This document shows, one piece after another, positions 26,101 to 38,100 of a stretch of 64,000 nucleotides of DNA. The stretch comes from Echinococcus granulosus. Lineage: Eukaryota > Platyhelminthes > Cestoda > Cyclophyllidea > Taeniidae. How positions within the stretch are numbered: position 1 is the stretch's first letter; the number at the start of each line of letters is the position of its first letter. Under the pieces are notes generated by a model that made no database searches, was not told where the DNA came from, and saw only the letters and a program-made list of their open reading frames with translations. The stretch is from NCBI RefSeq assembly GCF_000524195.1, contig NW_020170398.1, forward strand, positions 356,090 to 420,089. The letters are read 5' to 3'. Both the position numbers and the translations under genes were made by a program.

Positions 26101-29100
26101 GTCAGCTATTCAGTCAGCAAACAATCTACAACGTGCTTAGAACACACATTAAAGAAGCGGAGGGCAAGTTGTTGCTACATTAACCTCAGTGTCTGTCCTC
26201 TGTTGTTGCATGGCATATGAGTCCGACTTATTTTCTCGTCAACTTCCATCACGAATTTCTCCTCCCAGTTAGTGTAAGTGTGAGCCAATTTTTCTTGACT
26301 CGCGTTAAACATAACTGAAAGTTGCTCTTGACATGTAAATCTTTGATTATCTTAACCGGTCACTACACTTAACCAATCCTTTACTGTTTATTTGTTACTC
26401 TTATTCTAAAAATTTTGAACTTGGTTTTGGCTTGATGAGTAAAAAAGATGTTTCTAACATTGCGATTCGCCGAACCTGTACTTTGCAGACTATACACCCG
26501 TAAACATCGTTTTACTTCCCTACAGGTTTTCTCAAACGTCTCTCCAAAGACTCATGAGATATTCATGAAAATGGAGCAGGCCTTCTGCTGTGGTCTCCTC
26601 AGTCCCCTTCCAGACATCCGTGAAAAGTATGTCAATCTTTTCTTGCTCGGCTCTGACCTCACTTCTGTCCCCACTTTCCTTGATAATGAAAACGAGATGT
26701 CTCCCAACATTGCTGCGGCAACGCCAGCCAAAAGCAGCCTTTTGATCCGTCTTCTCTTCCTCTTCATGTCAAATTCATGGGATGAGCTCCACTACAAGGA
26801 TGGATTTTGGCTGCCTGTCTTCTTTGATGTAAGTCTCGCTCTTCATTTATTAACTGTTATAGATATCTGACCTCAAGCTTCTTTCAGGTCCTTCTTTGCG
26901 ATACCGACTTCAGTCGCTCATCAGTGATTGTACAGTCAGAAGCTCGATTTCCCTCCCTACTGGAGAAAAGTGAAATCGAATCAAATCTTACACCACAGGC
27001 ACCTGTCAATAAAGATTTGCTAGACACCACTGACGTTAAGATTTTTGAAGTGAAGATGGAAGATGAACCGACGAGGTCAACTGTGCGTGGCTCAATTTCC
27101 GTTTTTGAGTGCTTGATGAACCAACAGGCAACTGTTTTTAACGACATCAAAACAGTAAGATCTCTGTTCTTAAAAAAACATCACTATATCTCCCTCGATT
27201 ACCATCCTCATTTCACCCTTTTAGATTTCTTTTCGGGAAACTTTGCGTGGTTTTCTCAATCTGGTGCATCACCGCCCCGCTATTGCGAGCGAGTTGTTCG
27301 GCGAGCTGTGGCACTGTCTTTGGCATCGTTTCCTTCTTCGTGAATCTGGGCTCCATTTTATCAGTCCTTTGAGCTCCTGCCACCCCGAGGTGTCACAGCT
27401 GTCGGACAGTCTTGTGGATGCGTCGCTCGTTCCGCCTGCTTCTACTGCTGGTGCCGGTGTCGATTCAGTGTCCCCTAGCGAACTACGCCTCTTTCTCCTC
27501 CCCCATATAACACGATTCCTCTCATCTGATGATCATGTTAACACGGCTGACATGATACCAAGTTCGATAGGCAACATCTTAACAAGTTTTGCCACTACGG
27601 CGGACTCTCTCCTCATTGGATTGCCCCTTCCTCTTCTGTCAGTAAGTTTGGCACTTAGCCGAGGTGATAAAGCCTTTCTTGACGAAGTAGGAGTTCTCAT
27701 CATCCACATTTTTTCCCCTTTCCAAAAGTACGTGGGCTGCACGCACAATCAGTGGTACAACGTGGCCCTCTTCTTTGAATCGTTGTGTGCACGGGCACAA
27801 CGAACCAGGATTTGCAATGGCTATAACTCCCTAGTGGACAATGATTTCACTTACACACTGACATCCGAAGGGAATGGAAGTAGTGGGGTTTCAGAAAAAC
27901 TGGAGGATATCCCTCTGGGTGCAGGATCACTTTCTCTCCTCGCTCTCTACGACCTGATGGCGGAGGACGATTACCTCGTTTCCGCCTGGTGGCATCGTCT
28001 CAACTCTCCCTGTGGCGGCTCCCAGCGTCTAAAGGGCCTCATTCGTGGTCAAACTTTTCGGTTTCCGCTGGAGCGGTAATATGGCTTAGAATGCTGTTAT
28101 GATCTGTTTCCTGTATGATTTTTATTATCATCTTTGTCATCTTTTCCGCAGCTCCTCCGATCTCCTGGCTGCGGTGACGGCTTTTTCCCAGGGGCATTTG
28201 TTGCGGGGTTTGGAGATAACGATGAATATATTGGGCAATCGATCCCCTGGTGGTGATTCCTCATCCCTTCCGACCATCAATTCGTCCAGTCTGCTGCAAA
28301 TCAGCGAGCAAATAAATAAAAGTCGCCTATATGAATATGGTCTCAGGTAGGATTACCAAATCATTGTCTATGCTTTTGAATTTTTTTCCTGAGGTCTGTG
28401 TGTTTAGAAATTAAGTACGAATCGCTTGATTTCCAATCACTTAGGTGGTCTGTTAAATTACAGTAGAGTGAGTGGCAAGATTTTTAGTCTAGCTTTAGGA
28501 GTTTTGCTTGTGTGGCGTGCGGAATGGTCTAATCTTGTAACTGGAATGACGTGTCTCCATAAAACTAGTCGTAGGTATTTGAACCCATTTCTCCGCCCCC
28601 ATTGTTTCTTTCGATCATTTGATGTAGACATCCGTTCTATGTGGTCGACTGGATACTAGATGCTTAATCACCAAATAGACACATTTAATTTCTTACCTTC
28701 GTAATGTTTCAACATTTCAGTTTATGCATTAGTGTTGAAAGGAATTCATTTTACTTTATTACCAATGACAATGCAGTGGAAATGCAATGATTTACTGCTA
28801 CTTGGCAAGAAGGGCAGTAACCTTTGAGGAGCCTATTTCTGTTTTAGCGTGCACCTGTTTAGCTCATTCGGCTGAATCAATTCGGCTACCCAGTTTCTTT
28901 AAAGTTGTAGCACTCCGCTGCGTTGACGACTGCTTAACATTCTACCATTGATTTTGCTTTCGCTACAATAATTCATAATTTATCACTAACCTAATTCAGA
29001 TTTCCCAATTTTGACAATAAATTCACTTCAACTATGGACCCACCGAATGTTGTTTAAATATGTTTTCGATGTGGGGTGGTTCCACTGCAGAACTTCTATC

Positions 29101-32100
29101 CAAAATTAGCCTCATGTTGCAGTTTCACTAAATCGTTTAAAAGAGGGCAATTGAGGAGACGATGGAGTGTTACTGATGGCCGATTTCGAATCCGAAAATT
29201 AGCACTTGACAAATCGGACATTTCCCACTAACCAGGTAAATATGTACTCTCTCCAAATTGTATGCCAAAGTTCTCGGCTTTATGGCCGTAATCTTCTTGA
29301 TAAAGTAGCAGAATCTTTTAGTCTACTTTTTCCAATGCAGAGCCCTAAAACAAATGGGCCAATGGGAGAACCTGGACTCATTGGCATCTCTAATGGCTCC
29401 ATCGAGCACCAATTCGGGTGGGTCTACGGGCGGAGGTGAAATACTTGGCGGCTCCTCGATGTTAGGCAGCGTTCGTGTTGAATTCGCCTGGCGCCATCGT
29501 GATTGGTCAGAGGTTTTTTCTGCACTTTCGGGGGTAAGTGATCACCCGTCTCACCTGTGTCTGGATTCCTGACGAAATCCTAATTTTTTGTTAACATAGT
29601 TATTTGCATCGTGGATTTTATCCGATGAGGCTTCCATTCCCGCAAATAATTTGTCACTGGATGCATTGTTGTATTATTTGCTTCCGGTATTTTTTGAACC
29701 GATCAAACTGGTGACCAATGTAGTTGTAAGTAACTTGAGCATTCCTGCTTGATTCCACTGCTTTTTGGGTGTTAGCTAAAATGACTATGTTTTTTATAAA
29801 AAATACATTCGAAATAATTCATTTGGACTTCACTGTGAATTTTGTCGTATTTCCGGATTGGTACTACTCGCACTCAACAGCTATTATTTTTCATGCTACT
29901 GGGTGTTCGGAAGTGCCGCTACTGCTATTTGCAAGGGTTGGGGTATATTTAACAACGAAAATTGAAAATCCTCATTCAAAAAGTGGTAAGAGTGCTTGGT
30001 AGTGGAACTTTGGTAAACGATTGTTTTCGGGTTGCGCATGTTTTTTAATGAGGACGACAAATAGGAAGATCATATTTATCTGATTAGTGCCAATTATCCT
30101 AAGTTAGGCACTTTTTACTCAACAGCTGTTTGAATGTTAACTTGGAAACCAAACTAAACTGGCGGGTGAGATCCAAATTTGAGGTATTGTTGAAAATATT
30201 GAGAGAAATGAGTCTTTTTGCATCTTAAATCTTGTTAATGTCTACCATTCTCATTTCTGTGGCATTTTTCCTTCTTTTAGTTTCCCATTCTTGGGTAAAT
30301 TTGGCGGAAAGAAGTGTTTATTTTAGCATTCCTCCATTCTCTTACTATGCTGTCGGAGCTGCCGCCTTTATGATAGGTCCCCGCAAATGTTACTATCTTC
30401 AACAAATCGATGTTGAAGGGAACGTTGTCTATGCAATTCTATAAAAAGTCCCTTTGTTATCAAGTCTTGTTAATATTTTTTATACCGATGAGCATTACCA
30501 AATCTATTTATTCCCTTTCTGACACTTTGATTACAGTGGTAAACAATAGGTTTAATTGCCGATGATTCGAAGGGAAAAATCCCACGTTTGGGTTTGGGTA
30601 TTTCGCCTTTCCATGCATTCAGCTCATCTGCTTTTGTCGCAGTTGGCAAATGAGGTGCCGTCGCACGAGCAGTGGCGATTAGCCTTAATCAGCGCCTCAG
30701 GCTGCGTCACGGGTCGACGTGCAGTCAACGTTCCGGGCGAGCTTGACTCCTACACCGTCAGTGGTAGCGGTGGCGTCGGCAGCAGTGGCAGTAGCGGAGG
30801 TGCTAACGGAGCCACTGTTACTCAAGCTACCTCAGCCAATAGTGCATCGAACACCTCGAGTGCCAATACTAGCATCGATACTGCGGGTCTCTTTTCCACA
30901 AGCCTTTTGCAGGTCATTGATTCCGAGAATCTGCATGTGATGAATAGCATCTTGCGTGAGTGGCGACGGCTCCCGCTCATCGTCACAAATCAGCACGTCA
31001 GGCTCTTACAGGTTCGCTTCCATGCGTTCTCTGCTAAAGTCAATATTGTTCTTCGATCTAACAATCCTTGTTTCGATTCGGGCTTTTTAGGCCTGTCAGC
31101 AGGCATCGGAGATTTATGATGGCAACCTCCTTCTCCTCCAACACACTGTGCCGCCTCTGGCTGCGGGTACAAATTCTGCACCTACACCAGGTGTATCCCC
31201 TAGTAGACTAAATATCTCGCAGTCCTTGTACGATTATAAAACCGTCTTCCGGTCATGGCAGTAGGTTCTTTCTCCTCCTTTCTTGATTAACAGTCTCAAG
31301 ATGTTTTGTTATATGGAGACATAACAGCTCTGAATATTTGTAGAGCCCGTCTACCCCTTGTCAGTGATGATCTGTCCTTTTGGAGCGATCTTCTCACTTG
31401 GCGCCAGATTGTTCTTGAGAGGATTATCAATACTGGCACCTGCTCGCATAAGTTCACTCAAGAACGGGTATGCTCTAACATTGCGGGTGTATTACTGCTT
31501 AATCGTGACAGCTAATATGCAAGTGTTCTGTTATCTAATCTTACAGAACAATCTTCTTGCCGCTTGCCATCGTGAGCGAGCACTGACACTGGTTCAAATG
31601 GCCAAGGGTTACCGAAAATTTGGACTCCCTGGTATTGCTCAGCAAAGTCTTGATTCGTGAGTACTCAGTGCATGATGTTTTTACTTGCACTTTGTCGCAT
31701 AATTTCTTTCTAACTAGAGCTTCCTTGTACGGTTTGCAGCTACACTCACAGCAAAATGCCTCCATTGTTCGAGAAGACCAAACAGGAAATCAAGCTGAAA
31801 ATTGCAGATCTTCGTAAGGAAGAACTACTTGAGGTAAATGACTTCACTTTCTTAAGGGACCTCACGCTTTCCTCCTTTTGTGCGAGTGTGTTTCATTTTT
31901 CTGCTCTAAAGGGTCTAGAGCTGATGGAAAAAACCAACATTCAACAATATGAGAAAAGGGAAAAGGCTAGGTTCTTCTGCTACAAGGCGGTGTTCTTCTC
32001 ACATTTTAACAAGTAAGTCTTAAATACGCCCATTTTGCCCTAGTAATATGCCCTTTTTAAAGAGATCAAACCCTTAATGGCATGTTACTTTTAGAGGAGA

Positions 32101-35100
32101 TGAGGCTACAAAGAATTTTGGCTACGCCACACAGATGCAGGACAATTTACACAAAGTCTGGTCAGTGTTTGGCGATTTTCTGGAAAACGTCTATTCCGGT
32201 AATCGAACGGCGTAAGTTATTAAGTTAGTAGCAAAATTCCGCCTTACACTGTGCATTTAGAGAAAGTTCCTCCATTTCAGTCTGAGTTGTACCTCCTTTC
32301 CCAAGATTTGGAAAACACCATCGCCTTGTAATTGAGTGGTGTATCACTAAATGAATATTAGTTACGCAATTTGCCTACGTACTCCTTTTGATTTTTTCAT
32401 CTTTTGCCCGGCTTGCAATTTGTTCAAGGGGTCATTTCTGAAGCGGTTTTGGTGTAGCTTCTTGCAATGACTTGCTGTAACTTGTGAGCACTTTCGAAAT
32501 GCCCTTGCTTTTAGACAATATTAGGAAGGATGCACGTCAGCCTGTCGGTAGTGTGTGCTCTACTACTTTCTCTTGTTTTCTACCCTCTCTTCATAAATTG
32601 TTTGCTCAACCTGACTGATGTGATCCGAACTCTTTTCCTTAGCATGGCTTTTTGCTGAGGTATATAATTCTAACATTATCATGCATTTTCAAATTTTAAC
32701 TTAATCTAATTCTTGTATTTGATTGTAGTTTAGCGTTTCTCTCATCAAGTTTTGGTACTCAAGTGAAGAAATTCAATCTTTTTTAAAAATTTTACTGGGT
32801 TTTTATTCTTGGTACTCTGAGAGATTCTTTCACTCATTCCACATTACCAGTTTTATGGGGAAGAATATGTGGTCCCACCTTCTTATGGACAAAATTATAA
32901 TGCTTTCCTACTGTCTGCAGTCGAACTCCTCGAATCATTGAATGCCTATTTTCATGTTTGTTTTATCAAGTGAAACATCTCTTTGTGGGTAATTTAACGC
33001 ACTTTTTCTACTACGTATCTCTTCTCTTAAGCTTCAATACTGTGGAGCTATTCTATTTAGTACCTTAGCAAAACTGGCTCTGCCGTCACTGTGTAATCCG
33101 CAGCTTGTTTTCTAACGTTCATAAGCATGGTAAATGTTTTTGTGATATTTTGATTTATCGGTGATTCTCCTTCTAGGCGATCTGACGTTTTTTCAGGTTC
33201 CTTATACATCCGATACTGTGGGGCTGTTTTTATGAGCTGAATCATTTCAATTAGTGAAAGTGGCTCTTCGAATTTACTTGCAAAACGATTGTGCAAAGAC
33301 TTTTGTTTTTTTTTTTTTTAGAAAACGTGAGACAAGCGTATCGACAACCGGAATTTTTGCCATGCAGGCGTTGATGGAAGCAGCCACAGTGGCCGGAACC
33401 GCCCAACACCAATCTCATGCCGATCTGGCCAGGTGCCTTTGGCTCCTTACCCTTGATGACGCTGGGGACTCCTTTAATAGCTTAATTGGAGCCAATGTCA
33501 CTGCTACTACTTCAAATACATCTCCTTCACCCACTACTTCGGCCTCTAGCACTACCGTCACGGTCTCCGGCTCCCAATCCCAGCGCCTCGCTCGCACCTT
33601 TGAGGAACGCGCTTCCCGTGTCCATCCTGACGCCTTTCTGCCCTGGTTACCCAGCCTCTCTGTCTGTCTCCTTCGTCCTGAAGGTCGTTATGTCGCCAGT
33701 GCATTGCGTGGTATCGCTCTGGCCTATCCAACCGCTCTAGCCTCCGTTCTGCGTGGTCTTCAGCACCAACTTACCATCGAGATGGACCGCGATCGTCGCA
33801 TCGCCGCTGCACTAACCGATCTCAGTCCTGACCAACGGCGTCGATTAGATGAGGCCTACTCTCACTGTGTCGACCTCGCACGAGAGGATGCTCGAAGGCG
33901 GGCTGTTTCGTCGGCTACAGCGGGCTCAACGGAGCATTCACAACAACAACAGCAGCATCAGGGCTCAGTGAGCATGGGGGGGAGTGCAAAGCGAACGAAG
34001 AAACGCGTGGTCGTAGTGATGCGTGGTGCTGAGGGTGAAAGGCTAAGCGAAGCAACGAGTTCGCAGTCCTCCACTGAGGGTGTGAGGGAGAGTGGATCTG
34101 GAGAGGTTCAAGATATGGATGTGGATGAAGATGATCAGGACTCGGCGGTCCCTGCTGTGCCTGAGGATTCACCCGGAACCGAGTTTGAGGACGCGGGTGG
34201 TGTGCGAACAGGCTACCTATCACCCTCAGTGGGTGAGGGGTTACATCGAGTCAACTTACTATTTACCCAGTTGCGTCAGCGGCATCCTGCTCGATTGTAC
34301 GTGTCTGATCAGTTTGTGGAGTGTACTGCGGGTCGTCTATTGCCAAGCTGGTCGGAAAATCTCCTCCACCATTTGCGCAAAGTTCTGGACCAGTTGCACC
34401 AAATCGCTTGGGCACAAGTGTCTCGTGCTGTTCGTCGTCCATCGGCTTCACTCGGTCCATTTCAGGCATCTGTTCATGGGCTCTCATCATCCCCATTGCC
34501 ACCTTGGATGACAAAGGAATTACTTGATATTGTAGCCTGTTGTGGATTACCACCACCCATTACTGCCACCATGGATGACCTTCTAGCAGAAGATGCGGAA
34601 AATCGTTCAGGTTCCACTCTTGTATTTGCAGATAACATCCAGCTAGCTTACACACTTTTGGCGAATGAAGCTGAAGCTGACCCTTGGTTTAAGCCCACCA
34701 AAGAAGCACTAATGCTGGCTATGAGTAACATTGGGTCAAAGACATTATTGGTAGGTTTAAATGTACCTTTTTTATTTCATTTTGTGGATTTGGAATGCTT
34801 GAGGGTTTTGCTTCTTTATCTAGGAGACAATTGGTCTTCTTTCAAAAGAATTGATTCCTCTCGTTGAGCGTCGAGTTTGTAACCTTCCACACACCTCTTA
34901 TCTCTCTGACCGTGGCGCAGGTTATCTAATTGAGCTCATTTCTTCACTTAATGTCCAATCAATTCTGAGTCCCTTTCCTCGGTGCGTCCAGAACTCTGCA
35001 ACCGTGGCCGCGGCCGTTGTGACGACCTGTTCCACAGCCACCCTCCTAGAACTTCCTGGCGAGGCAGTTCGCTTGAAGTTCATCCCCGCTTTGCAACAGC

Positions 35101-38100
35101 AAACCCCCTACCAGGGAGCTTCGAGCAACCCCAATCCTATCGTCGCCGCCACTATTGCCAATAACGTGGCTGCCGAAGGTCATCAGCCCTGTCTGCTCTA
35201 CCTGGCCGACATTCTGCCCACGGTGGTGCGTGTGCCTTCGGGAGGGGGCAGGCGGCTGGCACTGAGAGCAAACAATGGTCGTGTCTTCCACTACGATGTG
35301 CCTTGTCTACCCAGGGAGGCGCCGGCAGGCCGGGGCGTCTCCGTGTTTGCCGCTGATGCCACCGAGGCAAGCAGTCTAGCACCCACTCTATCGGCCTACG
35401 AAGGGTGGCGGGAGACGTGGTGTCCACCGCACCTCTTCCAGGTTCTCAATGCTATCGCTTCGAGGTTTCCGGAGACGGCAAAACGGCGGATCACTCTTGT
35501 CACGCCTCGGTGAGTTAAATTTTAAAGGCCTGGAATGCAAAGTGCTTTGTGATGCACCCTTGGTGCATTCCACACTTGTAGAATGATATTGGAATTGGCC
35601 CGCCGTATGGGTTTTGAGTCACTCCTAAAGACGGTATTTGATATTCAGGTTTGAAGGTAACTTCATTGTAAGCCTAGAGGTCAAAGTCTAAAACTGGCCT
35701 AACTTCTCTGGCCGTCTGATAGATTTTTTTACAGAGGTGCAAAAAAAAACAATCTCGCTACAATGCCTTTGACTTGCCTACTGTTTCTGGAACTCTGTTT
35801 GGCTTCGGTTTTGAAATATGCTGACATGCAGTTTACATTTTTGACCTTATTCTTTAAGACACTATCTAAAAATTTTAGTAACTTATTTGCGAGTGTTTTA
35901 CGTGACTCGGATATTGTGCGAGTATTCTCAGTACTATTTTGATCAAAATAGTATTGTAATTTTTATTAAGTTTAAAAGCTGCTTCAGCTGCTAACGAAGG
36001 GCTGTCGACTCCTTTTCTCTTCCCTTTCTTTCCCAGGACTTTGGACTTGGGTCCTCATGGGATGCGGCTGACGCAAGCAGGTACCTCCATCCCTGCTACC
36101 TGTGTTGTGACAGCCAATGCCGTTGCTTTTGGAAACCCTACAATGACCGGTTTTGGTTCCCTCTTGGCCCAACAGCTCCACACACCCAGCAGCGGGACTG
36201 TGTCACAGCCCACCTCCACCACCTCTCTCATTGCAGCCGTGCCCTTGGCGGCCGCCAGTTCTCTCCTGCCATCCACAAAAACCGATGCTACCCGCTTTCC
36301 ACGTTCCGACGCCTTTACACACTTGCATGGACCAGAAAAGCAACAGCCCCTACACCAAGTCTTCACGGTGAGACTTGACCTGCCCTTTATTTTAACTTTC
36401 CCCATCTTTATAAGTTATGACTCAAGTAGAGTTGTTTTCAATTAATTCGCTTTGGGGTGTTCGATGTTAAGGGACACACTTCCCTAACGATTTTGTTGGC
36501 GGAAAAGAAGCTGCAAAAGGTGGTGCAAGTATAATAAGAAAAGTTTTCACTTAATTTAACTTTTAATTGCAAGCGAGAAGGACGATGTACAGTTGGTTGC
36601 TTAATGTTAATAAATGTCTGCCAAGGCAAATAATGACGCTGTTATTCGTGTGTAATTTTAACAAGAAGACTTTCACTCGTGTATTCTGGTAGATTCTCAT
36701 ACATTTTCCACTCACTCGATGGGCAATTGTATCCATTAGTCACGCTCTTTGGGGCCATTGCTTTTGGAATAAAGGGATTATAATCTCCTCCTCACTACTC
36801 TAATTATGTGTTTCTCTTACAGACTCTTAATGCGAATTCCTCTGGCTACGCTGGAAGTCACGGGGCCGCCCTAGAAGTGGCAGGACACCCCACCAGTCTG
36901 GATTCTGGTTGCTACGCCGCCTGTATGACGTTGGCGAACATTGTTGATTCTGCAGTGCACGATACCCCATTGAGCACGCGTTCGCTTACCTCGAAAGCAC
37001 TTGTTACCACCTTCTTTGATCGCCTTGGTACTCTTGCCACTGCTGACTTGAAATCCACCAATTTGAAAGCCACGTTGTTGAAGATTTTTGAAGAACTGCT
37101 GCAGCTCGTGCCCCGGGGAGCCTCCTTGAAATCACCGGCACACCTCGGCCTTGGTGTCCTCAGTGACGAGTACTACGCCTCTAATAGCGTAGTGAGGATG
37201 TGGGCTTTTCGCCGGATGGCAGACGCAGAGAGCTACTGGCTCTTTAGGCACGGAGTAGCCATGTCCTCCGGTGCCATGGCTCTCATGGAAACCCTCTTCC
37301 CCATGACTCCGCTGAGTGCGACTGGGCTGGTTCTAGATCCTCGTGTGGGACGCACAGAGACCCGGGGTCTTCGGTTTGATCTTCCTCCCACGCCCAACGC
37401 TATAAACATTCCTTTGCAGCAGCAGAAGGAGCTCCGTCCAGTGGATCTGGTGGCGAAATCGTCTACCGCTCTGGCAAACATTTTCAGCTCGAATTTCGCT
37501 CCCCTCAGGCCGCATGTGCCTCTATCATCTGGGCGGGCGGCAGTTGTTCAACCGATTTCTTTTCCACTTCGTCCAGCAACCCTGCGTCTAACACCCCAGC
37601 TGGCCGGTCTGATCTGCCTGCCAGGTGTTCCGGCTGCTATTGGTCCATTTGCCGCGGCCATGGCGACGTTGAACCAGGCCGTGAGTCAGAAACGCGCAGT
37701 TGTGGTGGCGTGTCTGAGAGCCCTCCTGCGAGATGATTTTATCCTCTGGCACCGGGGTAGGCAGGCAGCGGTGCATGCAAGCCTTCTGGCCGATCTGATG
37801 GCCATTGAAAATGATGAAACCCTGATGGCTACTGCAGGGTCACCGATCAATGTGCCTGATCTGTCAAACGATGCACTCATACATATGATAACCCTGTCGG
37901 TGGACGGATTCAATCATCGGAATAGAGGTGAGGGTAAAGGGGATAATGTTTGAATGCGAAGAATATCCAACTTGCCAGTGATGTCAACGTGGTTATTTTT
38001 ACTTGTAGTTCTTTCTTCAAGCGACATGGCGTTGGGTGATGTTATAAATGGTTCGTGTTCTCCCGAAAATCTGGCTTGTATGGACCCTTCATGGCTTCCG

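Larger units (their letters stand above)
8190..27154 (+). other. TRRAP: TRRAP N-terminal HEAT-repeat region (exons 1-41)
   Basis: Exons: 8190-8241, 8277-8326, 8357-8572, 8605-8688, 8720-8899, 8931-9097, 9532-9628, 9693-9834, 10080-10158, 10257-10586, 10663-10762, 10834-11132, 11214-11328, 11399-11537, 11820-11914, 11983-12309, 13680-13826, 13899-14078, 14154-14370, 14453-14613, 14701-14957, 15036-15504, 15568-15798, 15881-16190, 18273-18499, 18697-18990, 19104-19203, 19284-19767, 19840-20261, 21131-21275, 21467-21731, 22426-22496, 22578-22674, 22766-22957, 23042-23125, 23206-23484, 23604-23845, 23918-24114, 25307-25614, 26526-26828, 26888-27154. The protein is alpha-helical solenoid throughout. 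Conserved blocks are separated by worm-specific linkers: a basic stretch rich in Arg/Lys/Ser near 15300-15420 and glutamine-rich stretches near 22850 and 23390. In the family this part binds transcription activators and contacts the other complex subunits. Confidence 0.88.
27225..34750 (+). other. TRRAP: TRRAP FAT domain region (exons 42-53)
   Basis: Exons: 27225-28075, 28152-28346, 29341-29533, 29600-29725, 30643-31011, 31091-31260, 31344-31467, 31547-31656, 31740-31833, 31912-32012, 32095-32211, 33322-34750. The FAT helices are recognisable at HNQWYNVALFFESL (about 27750), LKQMGQWENLDSL (29341), FAWRHRDW (about 29480), REWRRLPLIV, the VSDDLSFWSDLLTWRQ block and LHKVWSVFGDFLENVYSGN (about 32150). 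Two insertions are lineage specific: a Gly/Ser/Thr/Asn-rich stretch at about 30755-30890, and a larger Gln-rich then acidic stretch at about 33900-34210 inside the 1,429 nt exon 53. In PIKK proteins FAT forms a C-shaped clamp around the kinase module. Confidence 0.88.

Noticed and set aside
33415..35573. Minus-strand open frames opposite TRRAP exons 53-54
   Set aside because: Antisense shadows of coding exons; no domain and no splice borders.
36037..36367. A DFGLG peptide in an alternative frame at the start of TRRAP exon 55, resembling a kinase DFG motif
   Set aside because: The frame fixed by the upstream exon reads TLDLGPHGMRL, which matches the TRRAP family. All three frames happen to be open in this GC-rich exon, so the DFG is chance.
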